A model generated the notes under the pieces. It made no database searches. It was not told where the DNA came from and was given only the letters and a program-made list of their open reading frames with translations. Positions 1 to 10,309 of a stretch of DNA of 64,000 nucleotides are shown here, in pieces (within the stretch, counting starts at the first letter, position 1; the number at the start of each line of letters is the position of its first letter). Source of the DNA: Craspedostauros australis (Eukaryota > Bacillariophyta > Bacillariophyceae > Mastogloiales > Achnanthaceae). Made by a program: the position numbers and the translations under genes. Where the stretch lies: assembly GCA_026770025.1 (NCBI GenBank), contig JAMXDE010000034.1:62001-126000 (forward strand), read 5' to 3'.

Positions 1-1127
1 TGGTGACGTAAAGAGGGTTTTCCGAGAGGACAAAAATGGTCAACGTTCTGCAACCGCCGTGCATAGTCAACGAAGCGATGCAACTGCTCTGCATCTAGAT
101 CATGTTGGGTGGGCAGAGATTGATAGACACAGAAGCACTGTCGGTTGCGGTCCCATCTGCATTCGTGGTGCTGTCTACCCAGCCTGTGAGCTGCGCCATC
201 GCTACACCCGTGGCTGTTCAGAAAGAGGCAACAATATTGAGACGTACACAGTTCGCCAAGTCGATAGGTACACACCCCAGAGATTCAGCCATCAAGCACA
301 CAGTCAGCCCGCACATCAATACAACGAGCGAACGCCGTAGCCCAACACGAGTACTCTTCAAAGACTGAGTTTCCACTATCCAGCATTCAGCATCCAGCAT
401 TCAGCATCCAACAAGCCGATGATTCAAATCACGGTGCTGAAAGTGGCAGCTAGATCCGCGACTCCATCCATGGCTGCCGGCGCCCCCACTGTGGTGGAGA
501 CAAGACACACTCTCGAATTGCACACGTTCTCCACCATCGCCGGCGAAATCCTCCCCGCCACGACGACAGCGAATACGGGCCCCATGCCAGGATCGAGCGT
601 TTCGACTCTACCTCTGCTTTCCTCGCAGCGACTGTCACCCGCCTCCAAATTCATCTGTTTGGTGCCTGTCGCACCATGACTGGCCTCACCTTCCCATTTG
701 TGTCAACTTCAACAGCTCAAAGCCAACAGCAACGATGGCAGTCAGGGCAGTCTGCAGCTGACTTTTTGGAAATGCTTCGCCTATGCACGAATAAAAAGCA
801 TCGAGATAGCTAGAGGGCGTGACAAAGGCAAGCACAATCTTGCGGTGGACTTGTACATACAAGCATGCGGAGTGGAGCAATAGATCGTGAGGCGAGAAAC
901 AAAGCAGGGGAGTCCGTTTTGTGGTGTGTACAATAGAGCAGAATATCACAGCGAAGAAGTGCAATTAGAACAATAAGCACATAGAGAGTAGAGCAGAGCC
1001 CGAGTTTGCGTTGGAACAAGTAGTCGTATGCACAAGTGCGGTATCATGATGAGATCAGACTGGTGCGCATAGAATGACGAGCGAGAGGGGAAGGCGCCCT
1101 TTGGGTGCTTGCGTGCATTTCTGGAGC
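1..1127. other. left-edge region, no gene resolved
   Basis: I see no gene I can defend here. On the minus strand about the first 110 bases read in one frame as LDAEQLHRF, then CPLGKP, and run off the left edge. This could be the end of an exon of a gene lying outside the window. CPxGxP faintly recalls the CPHGRP motif at the end of MutL-type mismatch repair proteins, but the other frames there also look protein-like, so I do not call it. A short direct repeat of a CAGCATTC/CAGCATCC type lies at about 380-412. Frames at 419-679 (+) and 424-654 (-) overlap each other and neither has a recognisable motif. Confidence 0.3.
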
Positions 1128-1132
1128 AAAAA
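1128..1132 (-). terminator. candidate Pol III T5 terminator of the permuted tRNA-Cys gene
   Basis: A run of five T on the minus strand begins five bases after the last base of the tRNA 5' half (1137). This is the usual eukaryotic RNA polymerase III stop and is placed where the trailer of the permuted gene should end. Confidence 0.6.
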
Positions 1133-1136
1133 GAAA

Positions 1137-1214
1137 CTGCAATCGAACGCTCTACCACTGAGCTATATTGACTTGGGCAGTCAACAACGTGAGTCGAACA
1201 CGTGACCATTCGAA
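1137..1214 (-). tRNA. circularly permuted tRNA-Cys(GCA) gene: 3' half, 6-nt linker, 5' half
   Basis: Read on the minus strand, the 3' half comes first (1214 down to 1179), then a 6-nt linker (1178-1173), then the 5' half (1172 down to 1137). The 5' half gives acceptor GTCAATA, TA, D stem GCTC/GAGC with loop AGTGGTA, G26, anticodon-stem TTCGA and loop start TTGCAG, so the anticodon is GCA. The 3' half gives anticodon-stem TCGAA, variable loop TGGTC, T stem ACGTG/CACGT with loop TTCGACT, acceptor TGTTGAC and base 73 = T. The halves complement each other: 27-31 with 39-43 is 5 of 5 Watson-Crick, and the acceptor is 7 of 7 with one G-T pair. U73 and GCA are the known identity elements of tRNA-Cys. 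T8-A14, G15-C48, G18-G19 and T54-T55-C56 are all present. Exact cut points around position 37/38 are inferred. Permuted tRNA genes are known from the red alga Cyanidioschyzon, prasinophyte green algae and some archaea. Confidence 0.9.
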
Positions 1215-1823
1215 TGGTGCTTTGCGTGTGATACTACGGATAAAATTGACGTTTAAATACTCTCAACTCAACGGAAGAACGCACAAATTGTTTCGAATCA
1301 TCCCAGACCTTCATCCATCGGAAATACAGACTCTGTGGAACACGGTTAGATCAAACAGACTTGACCAGAGAATAGTAGGAATCCATAATATTCTATGATT
1401 TCACATTGTTCTCTGTAGAGAGCATGTGGCTGCTTAATTTTCTCGACTGCTTCCTCACCACGTATGGTATTATCGTCAAGTTCCAATGGCGTGGTCCGTG
1501 CCGGAGACATCTCTGCACGAGGATAGCCGGCACCCTGCAATGCTTCCGAAAGTTGCTTTGCAGACGCCGGCGCACGCCAAGCAAAGGCATCAAACAAACA
1601 ACCCCCCAGAAACTTGAGAGGAAGGTCCATCAATGGAGTGCAACCTTCTGTGGAGGCGAGGTGGTTGCGGATGTGAGACTAACCAGGGGGCGCACGATAC
1701 GCGTTTTGGTAACACTCACGAGAACAGCCAGTTCTGCGTGGCACAGAAGCAACGAGAAAGGCCTCGAGAGAAAACAAGGAAAAATAAATTATGAACTTAA
1801 GTTCTGATAATTCCGCAACAACA
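1215..1823. other. spacer between the two tRNA genes, with one weak minus-strand frame
   Basis: Positions 1215-1226 are the leader of the permuted tRNA gene and contain GCAAAG, which can pair with its trailer. On the minus strand, 1633-1346 is an open frame of 95 codons that starts MMDLPLKFLGG and contains ELDDNTIRGEEAVEKIKQ. Its composition is protein-like, but I recognise no family and the opposite strand (1406-1807) is open over the same bases. I see nothing else. Confidence 0.3.
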
Positions 1824-1896
1824 GCCTAATTAGCTCAGTCGGCAGAGCGCACGACTCTTAATCGTGTGGTCGAGGGTTCGATCCCCTCATTGGGTG
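1824..1896 (+). tRNA. tRNA-Lys(CTT)
   Basis: This is a standard 73-nt cloverleaf. Acceptor GCCTAAT pairs with ATTGGGT (two G-T pairs), the D stem is GCTC/GAGC, and the anticodon stem is CACGA/TCGTG with loop CTCTTAA, so the anticodon is CTT (lysine). The T stem is GAGGG/CCCTC with loop TTCGATC, and the discriminator is G. There is no intron and no encoded CCA. A run of four T lies at about 1904-1907. It lies 610 bases from the permuted tRNA-Cys on the opposite strand. Confidence 0.97.
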
Positions 1897-2750
1897 CGTT
1901 GACGTTTTGCCTCTGGCGACCATCGGCGCTGCACCAGCCTCGCCAGTCCTCATTTGATTTTGCCATCGTGCCTCTTTGAATGCTGTCTTCTGTGCTGCTC
2001 TACTCGAGGGTGCTCCACTATTCTTTTCTTGCAGCGGATGTTGACAGATATCACATCTCCAGTCAACCCACCAAAATGCAGAATCGGCGCACGCTTTAGC
2101 ACGGCAGAGCTAAGATTCTATCTGCAGATCGGACAATCCGCTCGCGAGGACTATCACCTTGGACTCCGTGCTGTATCCAGATCCTTCCACGTCTCCGCTC
2201 TTCTGTGGACTGTCTGTGTTCATAATCCTTCTTCGCTGCGATCATTTGATTCGTTGCTTGCGTGGAAGATGTGATCATGAGCCTCGACTCCACGAGCACA
2301 TCGATTCGGCACAGCAGGCCATAGTAGTCGTACGAGTATCATAGTCGTCGCGATGGCGACCAACGATGCACGATACATGAGGTGCCGCAAACTGCACAGA
2401 GACCGGTCACCACAAGGACGAAAGAGGGAAGCGTGTCATGTGCACGTTCCAACAAATGCCAACGTGTTGTGCGTCGCTCGCATTAATTAACTGAGAAGAC
2501 TGCGACATTTCGAGTGTCTTTCGCCGAGTTGCTGAAAACTGGTGATCAAGACGGCGACAAGAGTTTGGCGCCACGATGAGCATCCACGCTCGTACTTTGC
2601 TCCCTGTCTATTATACCGCACTCCAACACACGCTCCACATCACATCACATCACAATCGCAACCAGCATGAAGCTCGAGCCCGATTCCAAGTCTGACTTTG
2701 AAGGATAAAGCTCAAGATCAACCTCAAGATAAAGAGAAGGAGGCACGAGG
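1897..2750. other. intergenic, 5' flank of the first LRR gene
   Basis: I see no gene. Short overlapping frames on both strands have no motif. Just upstream of the LRR start the DNA turns rich in C and A, with a CACAT-type direct repeat at about 2636-2653. This resembles the C/A-rich leaders seen before several other starts in this window. Confidence 0.5.
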
Positions 2751-5700
2751 ATGGACAGCCCTCCTTCCTCCCATGATGCGACGCAACGCAATGACAGTAA
2801 CAACGACGTCGAAAGTGCAGCCGAGACCAGCGTTGACCACGATGTTCTGGAAGCCGTAGATCTGTTGAACGAGGTGCATAGACAGAGGCATGGAAAGATC
2901 CATGGGCGCACCGAGTTGCGAGTAGATGACCGTGGTGCTGGCTTTGATCACGACGATGCTGATGCCATTGACGACGATGCAGCCGTCAAGGATGCAGCAA
3001 TCATGGAGAAGGAGGTTACCAAGTCCAGAACAACAAGTACAAGTGCGGTCGATGCGGCTGCTCGAAGCAAGCATGCTGTCGGAGCGAGAGCACGGCAAGG
3101 AACACGATCCGCCAACGAAAAGATTATTTCACGCCCACTCATGTTGACATCCGCATCTGGAACATCGCTTCCAATGAAGCAGGGCAAAGCAAGCTGCAAG
3201 CCAGGTTCCACGGCTGGCACAGCACGATCGTTGCGACCGACCATGCGGATGGAGATCAAACTGGCGAACGATATAAATCCGGAACGTTCTGCAGATTTGT
3301 TGATGCCTCAGGTGCTTGCATCAAACCAAGCAAACCAATCAAATGCGCTTCGCAATACAAGTCGAGCAAGCCGGGCGGGTGGATCGGACTGCAACAATGA
3401 ACTCATCGATCTTAGCGATCACACTGGCGATCACATCGGCGATCAGACCACGGATGGTGTCAATGGAGATGCGGGCGATCACCCAAATTCTCCTTTTGCC
3501 CAACAACAACAACTGCAACCACAACCACAACCACAACAATTGCCGTCTGGAGACTCCAATGGTACATCACCTCACCAAGCGAATGCTCATGTCAGTACGC
3601 ACCACGCTTCACCCCGTGAGCCATTGTTTGAAGCCACCTTGGTCGTGGATGATCCGGATGACATTGAAAGGCAAGCGGAAGAGCGCCTTGAGGAGCTGGA
3701 ACTCCGCGCCCTTCGTTTGGAAACAGAACGAGCAAGGTTGCTGGGCCAGGATCGTGCACATCTTCATGCGCGCGACTCAAGCAACGTTCCGACGCTGAAC
3801 ACGTCCGCCTCATTTTCTGCCGACCCCAGCTCCACCGGGATGCTCTTTGCGTCCAGCGAATATGCTGCTCGTACTTCTCACGAGTCACCGGGACAGTCGC
3901 AGTCGCAATCACAGCCGCAGTCGCAATCACAGTCGCAACCACAACATGGACTTGGCAACGACGCCGGCACCGCCGATTTCAAAGGCAATAGCAGCGACTT
4001 CATAGCAAGCAACCAAAAAACGATCATTGCAAAGGCAGAGGTCATGTCTCCGGAGAACAAGGTGTGCGGCTTCACTCGGAACTCCTTGGTCTTGATTCTT
4101 GGTTTAACCTTGCTACTCATCGCGGGCGCGGTGGTTGGAATCGTTCTCGGCACGCAGGACAGTAGTAGCAATAGCAAGAGTTCCAGCAGCAATACCAGCA
4201 ACGAAGATGGCCGCGAGGAGCCAACTATGACCATTTCCTCGCCGTCCCCAAGCGACATGCCCGCGATGAATCCTGCGTCATCCGCGACACCGACACAAAA
4301 ACTGACACCGGCTCCAACTTCGTTGCCAACGGTCGACACTGAAACCTTGCTGGAGGAAAGGTATCAGCAGCTCCTTGATATCATGATCGCCGACGAGTCG
4401 CCCAACGCCATCGAAATCATTTCAGATTCGTCTTCAGCAAACAGCAGAGCCATTCGGTGGATGGCGCGAGACGATCCGGCCCAGCTCGACTTCTCCACAT
4501 TCCCTCGCCGCAGGCTCAAAGAACGATACGTGATGGCCTTGTTCTACCTCCACCATCGTGGCAATCAATGGTTTACGAGAGTTGGCTGGATGTCGGAATT
4601 GGATATTTGCTTGTGGGAGGGACTGTCCTGCATCGGTGCCAGCCAAACTATTTCTCAAATCGAGGCCGGTACGTTCCATTCTGTGCGACATCTCCTCTAT
4701 TCTACGCGCAAGTGCAAGTGCTCCGATTCTTTCATTTTTCGCTTTCCATCTCACGCATTCCCACACGTTTCCCATCTTGCACTCCCAACCAACAGGCAGC
4801 AATTCTCTGCGCAACAACCTGCTGACAGAAATAGGGACGCTTGCTGATCTAAGAACGCTCGATGCGAGTAAGTTACGATAATTGTCGATGGAGTCTGACA
4901 GAGTCTGCACACCAGCTATACGCACCAACTACAAACCATGCACGTGATGTCATCAGCGGATCGTAGCCTCTCATGAACCTCACCATCGTTGCCTTTTATT
5001 CATTCTCACTGCGATTGCTTTCTCATTCACCCATCCATTCACGCATCTACCTCAGGCGACAATCTGCTAGGTGGCACACTCCCTTCGGAACTTGGCATGC
5101 TGTCCGAATTACGCAAGGTTGAGTTATGTAAGTAGCGCAAGCGGCAGGAGGAGACTAAACGATTGGCGGATGCACTCCATCGATCTCTGTCCTTGCTTTC
5201 GGTTGTTTCCACACAAAAAGAGTGAGAACGGACGCTGCATCACGATTCTCGACGAGTACGATCTCTCAATCCTCACAGAATCAGGACCGGGGACTCCGCT
5301 TCATGTTGCCGCTTCATTGCCTTGCGTCTTGCGATATCGATCGATGCAGGGTCATGCGAGCGGGAATGCTCTCTCGAGGTCTTCAAACTCACCGCTTCCC
5401 CCTCACCATCACGTACTTTGATGACACGAAATGACACGAACCGCAACATCGTGAAATTCCACGTTATCCTCATCTGTCGCTTTGCTCGTACCACTCCAAA
5501 AAGCAGATGATTGCGGACTCACCGGAACAATACCCACTGAGATTGGTAGTCTCATAGACCTGAACTATCTTGATTTAGGTAAGCCTTGCATGCGGCGACG
5601 GGAAAGATGGCGACGAGATTGGTCTGCACATCGTGTGGCGCATATCTCCCGCAATACGCGTAGAAGACATCGCTCGTCTCAACAGCATGCGATACGTTTC

Positions 5701-6152
5701 ACCGCTGTTCACGATGGTGGTGATTTTGTCGTCGTCGTCGTCGTTACCAACATCACACATATGCTTGATGATTCGCACTCACACTTTCCGGCCGCACGCT
5801 TTTGCTTGTTTCTTCCTTGTTCTGGGCTTTCGCCATTAACCAAATTCTAGAATTCAACCTCATCAGCGGCGCCTTCCCCACGGAGCACATGTCAGAGATC
5901 AGCATTAGCGAACTGTACACCGTGGAGATGGGGAATGTGACGGGCAATCTCAACCCGTGGCTGTGCACGGGGTTGGACAACAGTATCCCCCGAAACGGAG
6001 GGCTGTTCGCAACAACGACATGCCTTGGCGCCAACCCAAGCATTCGCTGCGACTGTTGTGCGATTTGTTGCGATGAGAATGAATGCTGCGGCGAGACACC
6101 GACAGGGAACGAGTGCGTACCCCTTGTTGAATATGAAAACCTCGTATGCTGA
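2751..6152 (+). CDS. single-pass LRR membrane protein, five exons
   Basis: Proposed exons are 2751-4668, 4796-4867, 5056-5127, 5507-5578 and 5851-6152, giving 811 residues. All introns are GT-AG and phase 1. Residues 1 to about 440 are polar and low in complexity, with Gln/Ser runs and the repeat DHTGDHIGDQ. A hydrophobic helix (LVLILGLTLLLIAGAVVGIV) at about 444-467 is followed by a Ser/Thr/Pro-rich stretch. After that comes the capping region typical of diatom LRR membrane proteins (FYLHHRGNQWF, then CLWEGLSC) and plant-type LRRs such as LTGTIPTEIGSLIDLNYLDL. Exons 2-4 are each exactly 72 nt, one 24-residue LRR each. The C-terminus is Cys-rich (RCDCCAICC). It is probably a cell-surface receptor-like or adhesion protein with its N-terminus in the cytoplasm. 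No kinase domain is seen. Ligand and role are unknown. The larger gene at 58435-63163 has the same plan. Confidence 0.85.
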
Positions 6153-6740
6153 GCGCAGACACGCGGCTCTCATTGGCGTTGGAGTTTTCGTTCAAAGAGT
6201 CAGGGCAGTCCACCAGAACCACCCGGCTCCTGCGAGTTGCCGCTCCTCAATTCTTTCCGAACAGTCAACCAACCAGGGCTCAGCGCCCGATGCCGCAGCA
6301 CCAAGCATCACATCGATGCTTTGAAATACATTGCGAGAGTTGAAGTTGTGCACACACTTTTAGTCATGCGATTCTGAATCCGAGTACCCGCACAGGACAC
6401 AGCGTGACACTCCACCCAACCACCATTGGGATGGAGTGATCTGGCACTGGGACGAGACGGTTGCTTTGAATGCGCACAGGAATAATCATTGCATTTTATC
6501 CGAATATTAGTATCAGACAGTTGAACACAATAGTGCAATTGAATATTATACAATACACATACATGCTTACTCAACGGCACTATCAAACGGCGTAAAGCCC
6601 AGCATTTCACTCTCACGAAGTGCTATCCTATTATACCCTCTTCTCCATCTGTTCGTTCTCCGCACGCAACCAAAGGTCGCTCCGGGCAGCATCTGGTGCG
6701 CCTCACGCAGCCGACGATCATCCACCAAACTGGCATTGAT
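6153..6740. other. spacer between convergent genes
   Basis: This holds the 3' flanks of the LRR gene (+) and the coiled-coil gene (-). There is an A/T-rich patch with TATTATACAAT at about 6540-6560. I see no gene. Confidence 0.5.
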
Positions 6741-8252
6741 TCAAAGTTGGGACCGCTTGTTTGGTCGGAAGGTTTGTGGCATCGCCACTTTTCTCTTGCG
6801 ATCGCAACGGGCACGGATCACACGCTGCGACATCCAGCTCGTTGCGAGCGTGTTGCTCTTGGCGTCAGCCCTTGGCTTTTTTGCGCCACCCAGCGCGCGA
6901 AGCCCTGTGGCGCCTCTGACCTTGGTGACACATGGATGGACAGTTCCACTTCCGGCCGGGACGCTGAGAAGCATTCGGGCCGGTGCTCGGACGTTGGTTC
7001 GGTTGGACATACCGAGGACACTTCTGTTGGGGCCGCGTCGGGTTCGATCGACACAATCGCCAACGGTTGCGCGACATGGCTGTTGCCCCTGATACTGCTG
7101 CTGCTGTTGTTGCCCACTTCCTTGGCCTTCGTTTACTTGGTCGTGAGTTGGCACCAAGCGACCCATGTCATGCCGTTGCATCCAACCACTGAGCGTGCTC
7201 ATCTGATGCTGCAGCTCCATCTCCTGGTGCGACACGGATGTGAGCTTGCGCAGCAACGTGTTCTGCGAGTTCATGAACTCGAACTGCTGGCGTAGGAAGG
7301 CGTCGTTGTTGCGATCCATTGCATTGTTGTTCTCCATCTGCGCCGGCTGGGACCCTGGTTCCCAAAATCCGAGCTGCTTGTCCAAAGTCCAACCACCATC
7401 ATGGGTGTCCACCATAGCTGGTTGTTGTGGCGCCGGGAAGAAGCGGCTTTGATGCATCTGCATGATGGCCTTGCGCAAAGCCACGTTGTTGGCCTCCGTG
7501 AGTCGCATGGACTGATTGAGCTGCTGAACCGCGCCCTGGAGCCGTTCTGTTTCGACCTGAAGGAATCGTACGTACTCCATCATGGCTGGATTGTCGCGCA
7601 GATTGCTGCACGCGTCCATCGAATGGCGTTTCGTTCGGTGCTGCAGATCGCCACGATCGCGCAGACGACCAGCGACGTGCACGTCGCCCAAGACAGCATC
7701 AGCGTATCGGAACAGCGAATCGCGAGTCGGATCCTTGCCAGTGGCAAAGGCAGGTCCATTGGATCCGGTGGCTACCTTTCTTCTGGCGGCTGCTACTGCA
7801 GCAATGCTACTACCACCGCCCTCACCAACATCCTTGCCATCGCTGATACGATTGTTGGACGCAACAGCATCCGCGACTGCGCTCGCCTGATTCATGGAAG
7901 CGATACCCACAGTCCCAACCCCACAGCCTGCTCTTGTGCCCATTATCGCTTGTCTTGGTGTGACTGTGGCTGCTGCGAGGTTCGCCACTCCAGCTGATCC
8001 CTTTGCTGTTCCTTCGGTCAGAGATGGGAGCACCCCAGAGGTTGGATCCTTAGTCAGTCCCTTCAAAGCTCTCGATCGGCCTCCCTTCACAACCAAGGGC
8101 CCCTGTTGAGGATCACCCAACACAGCAAGACTTGATGCTCGGGTTGGCATCAAATTTGGATTCGCAGATGATCGGAAGGAAGTTGCCTCTCCGCACCTTC
8201 GCTTCTGCCGTCTCTTGCCTGCAACGATCCGAGGCATCTTGTTGTCATGCAC
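6741..8252 (-). CDS. low-complexity protein with a central coiled coil, unknown function
   Basis: A single open frame of 503 codons. I recognise no family. Residues 1-220 are Ala/Gly/Arg-rich and basic. About 225-270 is a convincing coiled coil (EYVRFLQVETERLQGAVQQL onward) with leucines in heptad spacing. About 280-370 is rich in Asn, Gln and Met, with a Gln run near 380. The tail (about 390-503) is Arg/Lys-rich, for example RCDRKRKVAMPQTFRPNKR, which could be a nuclear localisation signal. There is no clear basic region directly before the coiled coil, so I do not call a bZIP factor. The coding call rests on frame length and residue pattern. The opposite strand also has a 199-codon frame, which I take as its shadow. 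Confidence 0.6.
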   Translation of the reverse strand: MHDNKMPRIVAGKRRQKRRCGEATSFRSSANPNLMPTRASSLAVLGDPQQGPLVVKGGRSRALKGLTKDPTSGVLPSLTEGTAKGSAGVANLAAATVTPRQAIMGTRAGCGVGTVGIASMNQASAVADAVASNNRISDGKDVGEGGGSSIAAVAAARRKVATGSNGPAFATGKDPTRDSLFRYADAVLGDVHVAGRLRDRGDLQHRTKRHSMDACSNLRDNPAMMEYVRFLQVETERLQGAVQQLNQSMRLTEANNVALRKAIMQMHQSRFFPAPQQPAMVDTHDGGWTLDKQLGFWEPGSQPAQMENNNAMDRNNDAFLRQQFEFMNSQNTLLRKLTSVSHQEMELQHQMSTLSGWMQRHDMGRLVPTHDQVNEGQGSGQQQQQQYQGQQPCRATVGDCVDRTRRGPNRSVLGMSNRTNVRAPARMLLSVPAGSGTVHPCVTKVRGATGLRALGGAKKPRADAKSNTLATSWMSQRVIRARCDRKRKVAMPQTFRPNKRSQL

Positions 8253-10309
8253 GTACTACAACAAGTATTCTATGCAGCAGTAGTGCCCCTTGTCGCTCTG
8301 CTCTTACTCACCTCTCTCTCTCTCTCTGTGTGTTTGTGTTAGCGAGTGTTTCCTGCACTTTGCTTTCGCTTTCATCTCTTCAACAAACTCAACCCCCACC
8401 ACACAACGCCAAGATGCGACTTGCCACACGAAATCATGTGCGCAGAAAGTTGCTTCCGACAAGCGCAGCAAGAAAGATTCCCAGCGCCACAAGCAACAAA
8501 CAACGAGAACAACACGACACACGCGACCAACATGAATGAAAGTGTCGTATTCGATTTTTGGCGCGAAGTCAGATCATCCATTCACGAATTACCCTTAAAT
8601 CACGAATATTCATAGACACAGCCACGGAACTGACAGCCATCATGCACAATCGATCATTACGCACCTAATATTCGGACAGCCGCATAAAATTGACTGACTG
8701 AGGAACACGGAGAACACAAAAAGGTCCATTCAGTCCTTCCGGGAATCTCCCATCATGCGCAATCACAGCCAACCGGTGGGCAACCTTCGCCATTCCTCAT
8801 GTTGGGTGTAAATGCGTCGCACTTGCGTTCTTTTTGTCACGACGAAAATGGACAGCATTCACTTTCGCTGGTGTTCTTCTGACCGTTTTGATTGGGCTGC
8901 GCGCACGAGGCGTATCTCATCGTCGTTTTGGCACAGCGGCAGACATCTATTTCCGTTTGCGTTGTTCTGCAAGCACAGCTATTCGCGCTGTTCTTGTTAA
9001 CGTTCATCGAATGACCTGATGGAGTACATGGAATACTCCGGATTCTCACAAAAGAACGAGTCGACTGCGCCACGGCGGCTCTCCGTGGAACACGTCTCTG
9101 CGTGTTGGGGCATACTAGATGTTGTTCCAACGTCGGTTCGGTGATGTGCTGCAATTTGTTGTTGGGTCTGTTTGTGAAGGATTGTTGCTCGTGATTTTGT
9201 TGGTGTGATGAATTGCCGGCGAATAGCAGTTCACCTGGAAACCCCCAATCCCAGTTGGGTCAACCGGTGACGAACGAACATGGCACAAGTGAGGCGGCTA
9301 AGTATAGCCTCATTCAGAAGCAAACCGGATGATCTCACTTATGGGCCCCCGTGTTCACAACAGCATCGGCTTCGCCGACGGCGACGTTGACGGTCATCGG
9401 CGTGTAAAACCACCCCATTCGAGCAAGTGAACGTTAAGTATTGTTTTCTTTCAGGTTGAAGGCGTATTCTTGGCTCGTGGTGACAAAATAACATTTTGGA
9501 ATTGTGGCGCGGCGTTTCCTTCCGTGGCTTCAAAACAATTGCCTTGCGCGGCCACATCTCCGCTTTGTTCGAATGCGCCCCGTTCTTCGGTTCAACAATT
9601 TGTATCAGTATTCCCATTCACGTCATCCCATCACAAGGCGGTACCCGTGCCTCACGATTACACACATACTCGTTCGTACTTCCGCACCAACACGGAGAGC
9701 GGAGTTTTGCGCTTCGGATTGTTTTCACAACTCTTGTTCGCCAACCCGAAAAGGGGTTATTCATTGGCATTCGTTGGCAATAGCGACACGCACAAACTGG
9801 TCCACAGTCGCATTGATTGTCCTCTCTTGTGACCATGCACCCACACAAACTTGCAACAAAGTGAGGAGAACACAGGTGCAAACGAGATAACATTACACGC
9901 ACAACAACCGTGATTTTTGTTCCATCCCCACCAACGTTGCCCTGAACCCATCATACTCAGCCGATCCTCGTTGGATAGAGGATCGCACCGCAAACGAATA
10001 CACGTACGAGCTGGAGTCATACTTGCAGAAGGACAAACAACCGATCACAGTCTCATAAAATACATCCTCTCTCAGCAGTTGCCCCCAAACGCCTTCATCT
10101 CAAGTCCATCTCATTCTTCCTTCAATTTCTCTTCAGCAATCATCTCGAGACCCCAACACTGTCGTTGCTATCACCGCCCACAGTCCGAGCTACACCACAA
10201 CCACAACCACAACCAATCAGCCACTCCCAATCGCACAAGCAGTCAATTAGCTACAACATACAGCATACAGCATACAGCATACAACATACAACACACAACA
10301 TACTCAACA
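8253..10309. other. long intergenic stretch, no gene seen
   Basis: This separates the divergent coiled-coil (-) and HA-domain (+) genes. It contains a CT run followed by TG repeats at about 8311-8340 and many short overlapping frames (for example 9470-9890) without motif or consistent frame. The frame of the HA gene stays open upstream to 9917, but that part reads like translated leader. At 10250-10300 there is a CATACAG/CATACAA tandem repeat. I see no RNA gene. Confidence 0.5.
10253..10300 (+). repeat. 7-bp tandem repeat in the HA-gene leader
   Basis: Several copies of CATACAG or CATACAA lie just before the start codon at 10310. They are part of a C/A-rich, G-poor leader, which supports placing translation start after it rather than at 9917. 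Confidence 0.7.

Noticed and set aside
1-110. Partial MutL-like (mismatch repair) C-terminus on the minus strand
   Set aside because: Only a CPLGKP string recalls CPHGRP. Flanking residues do not support it and other frames look equally protein-like.
1137-1172. tRNA-Cys 5' half read as a tRNA-derived fragment or SINE head
   Set aside because: The matching 3' half lies directly upstream on the same strand with full base pairing, so permutation explains both halves better than a fragment.
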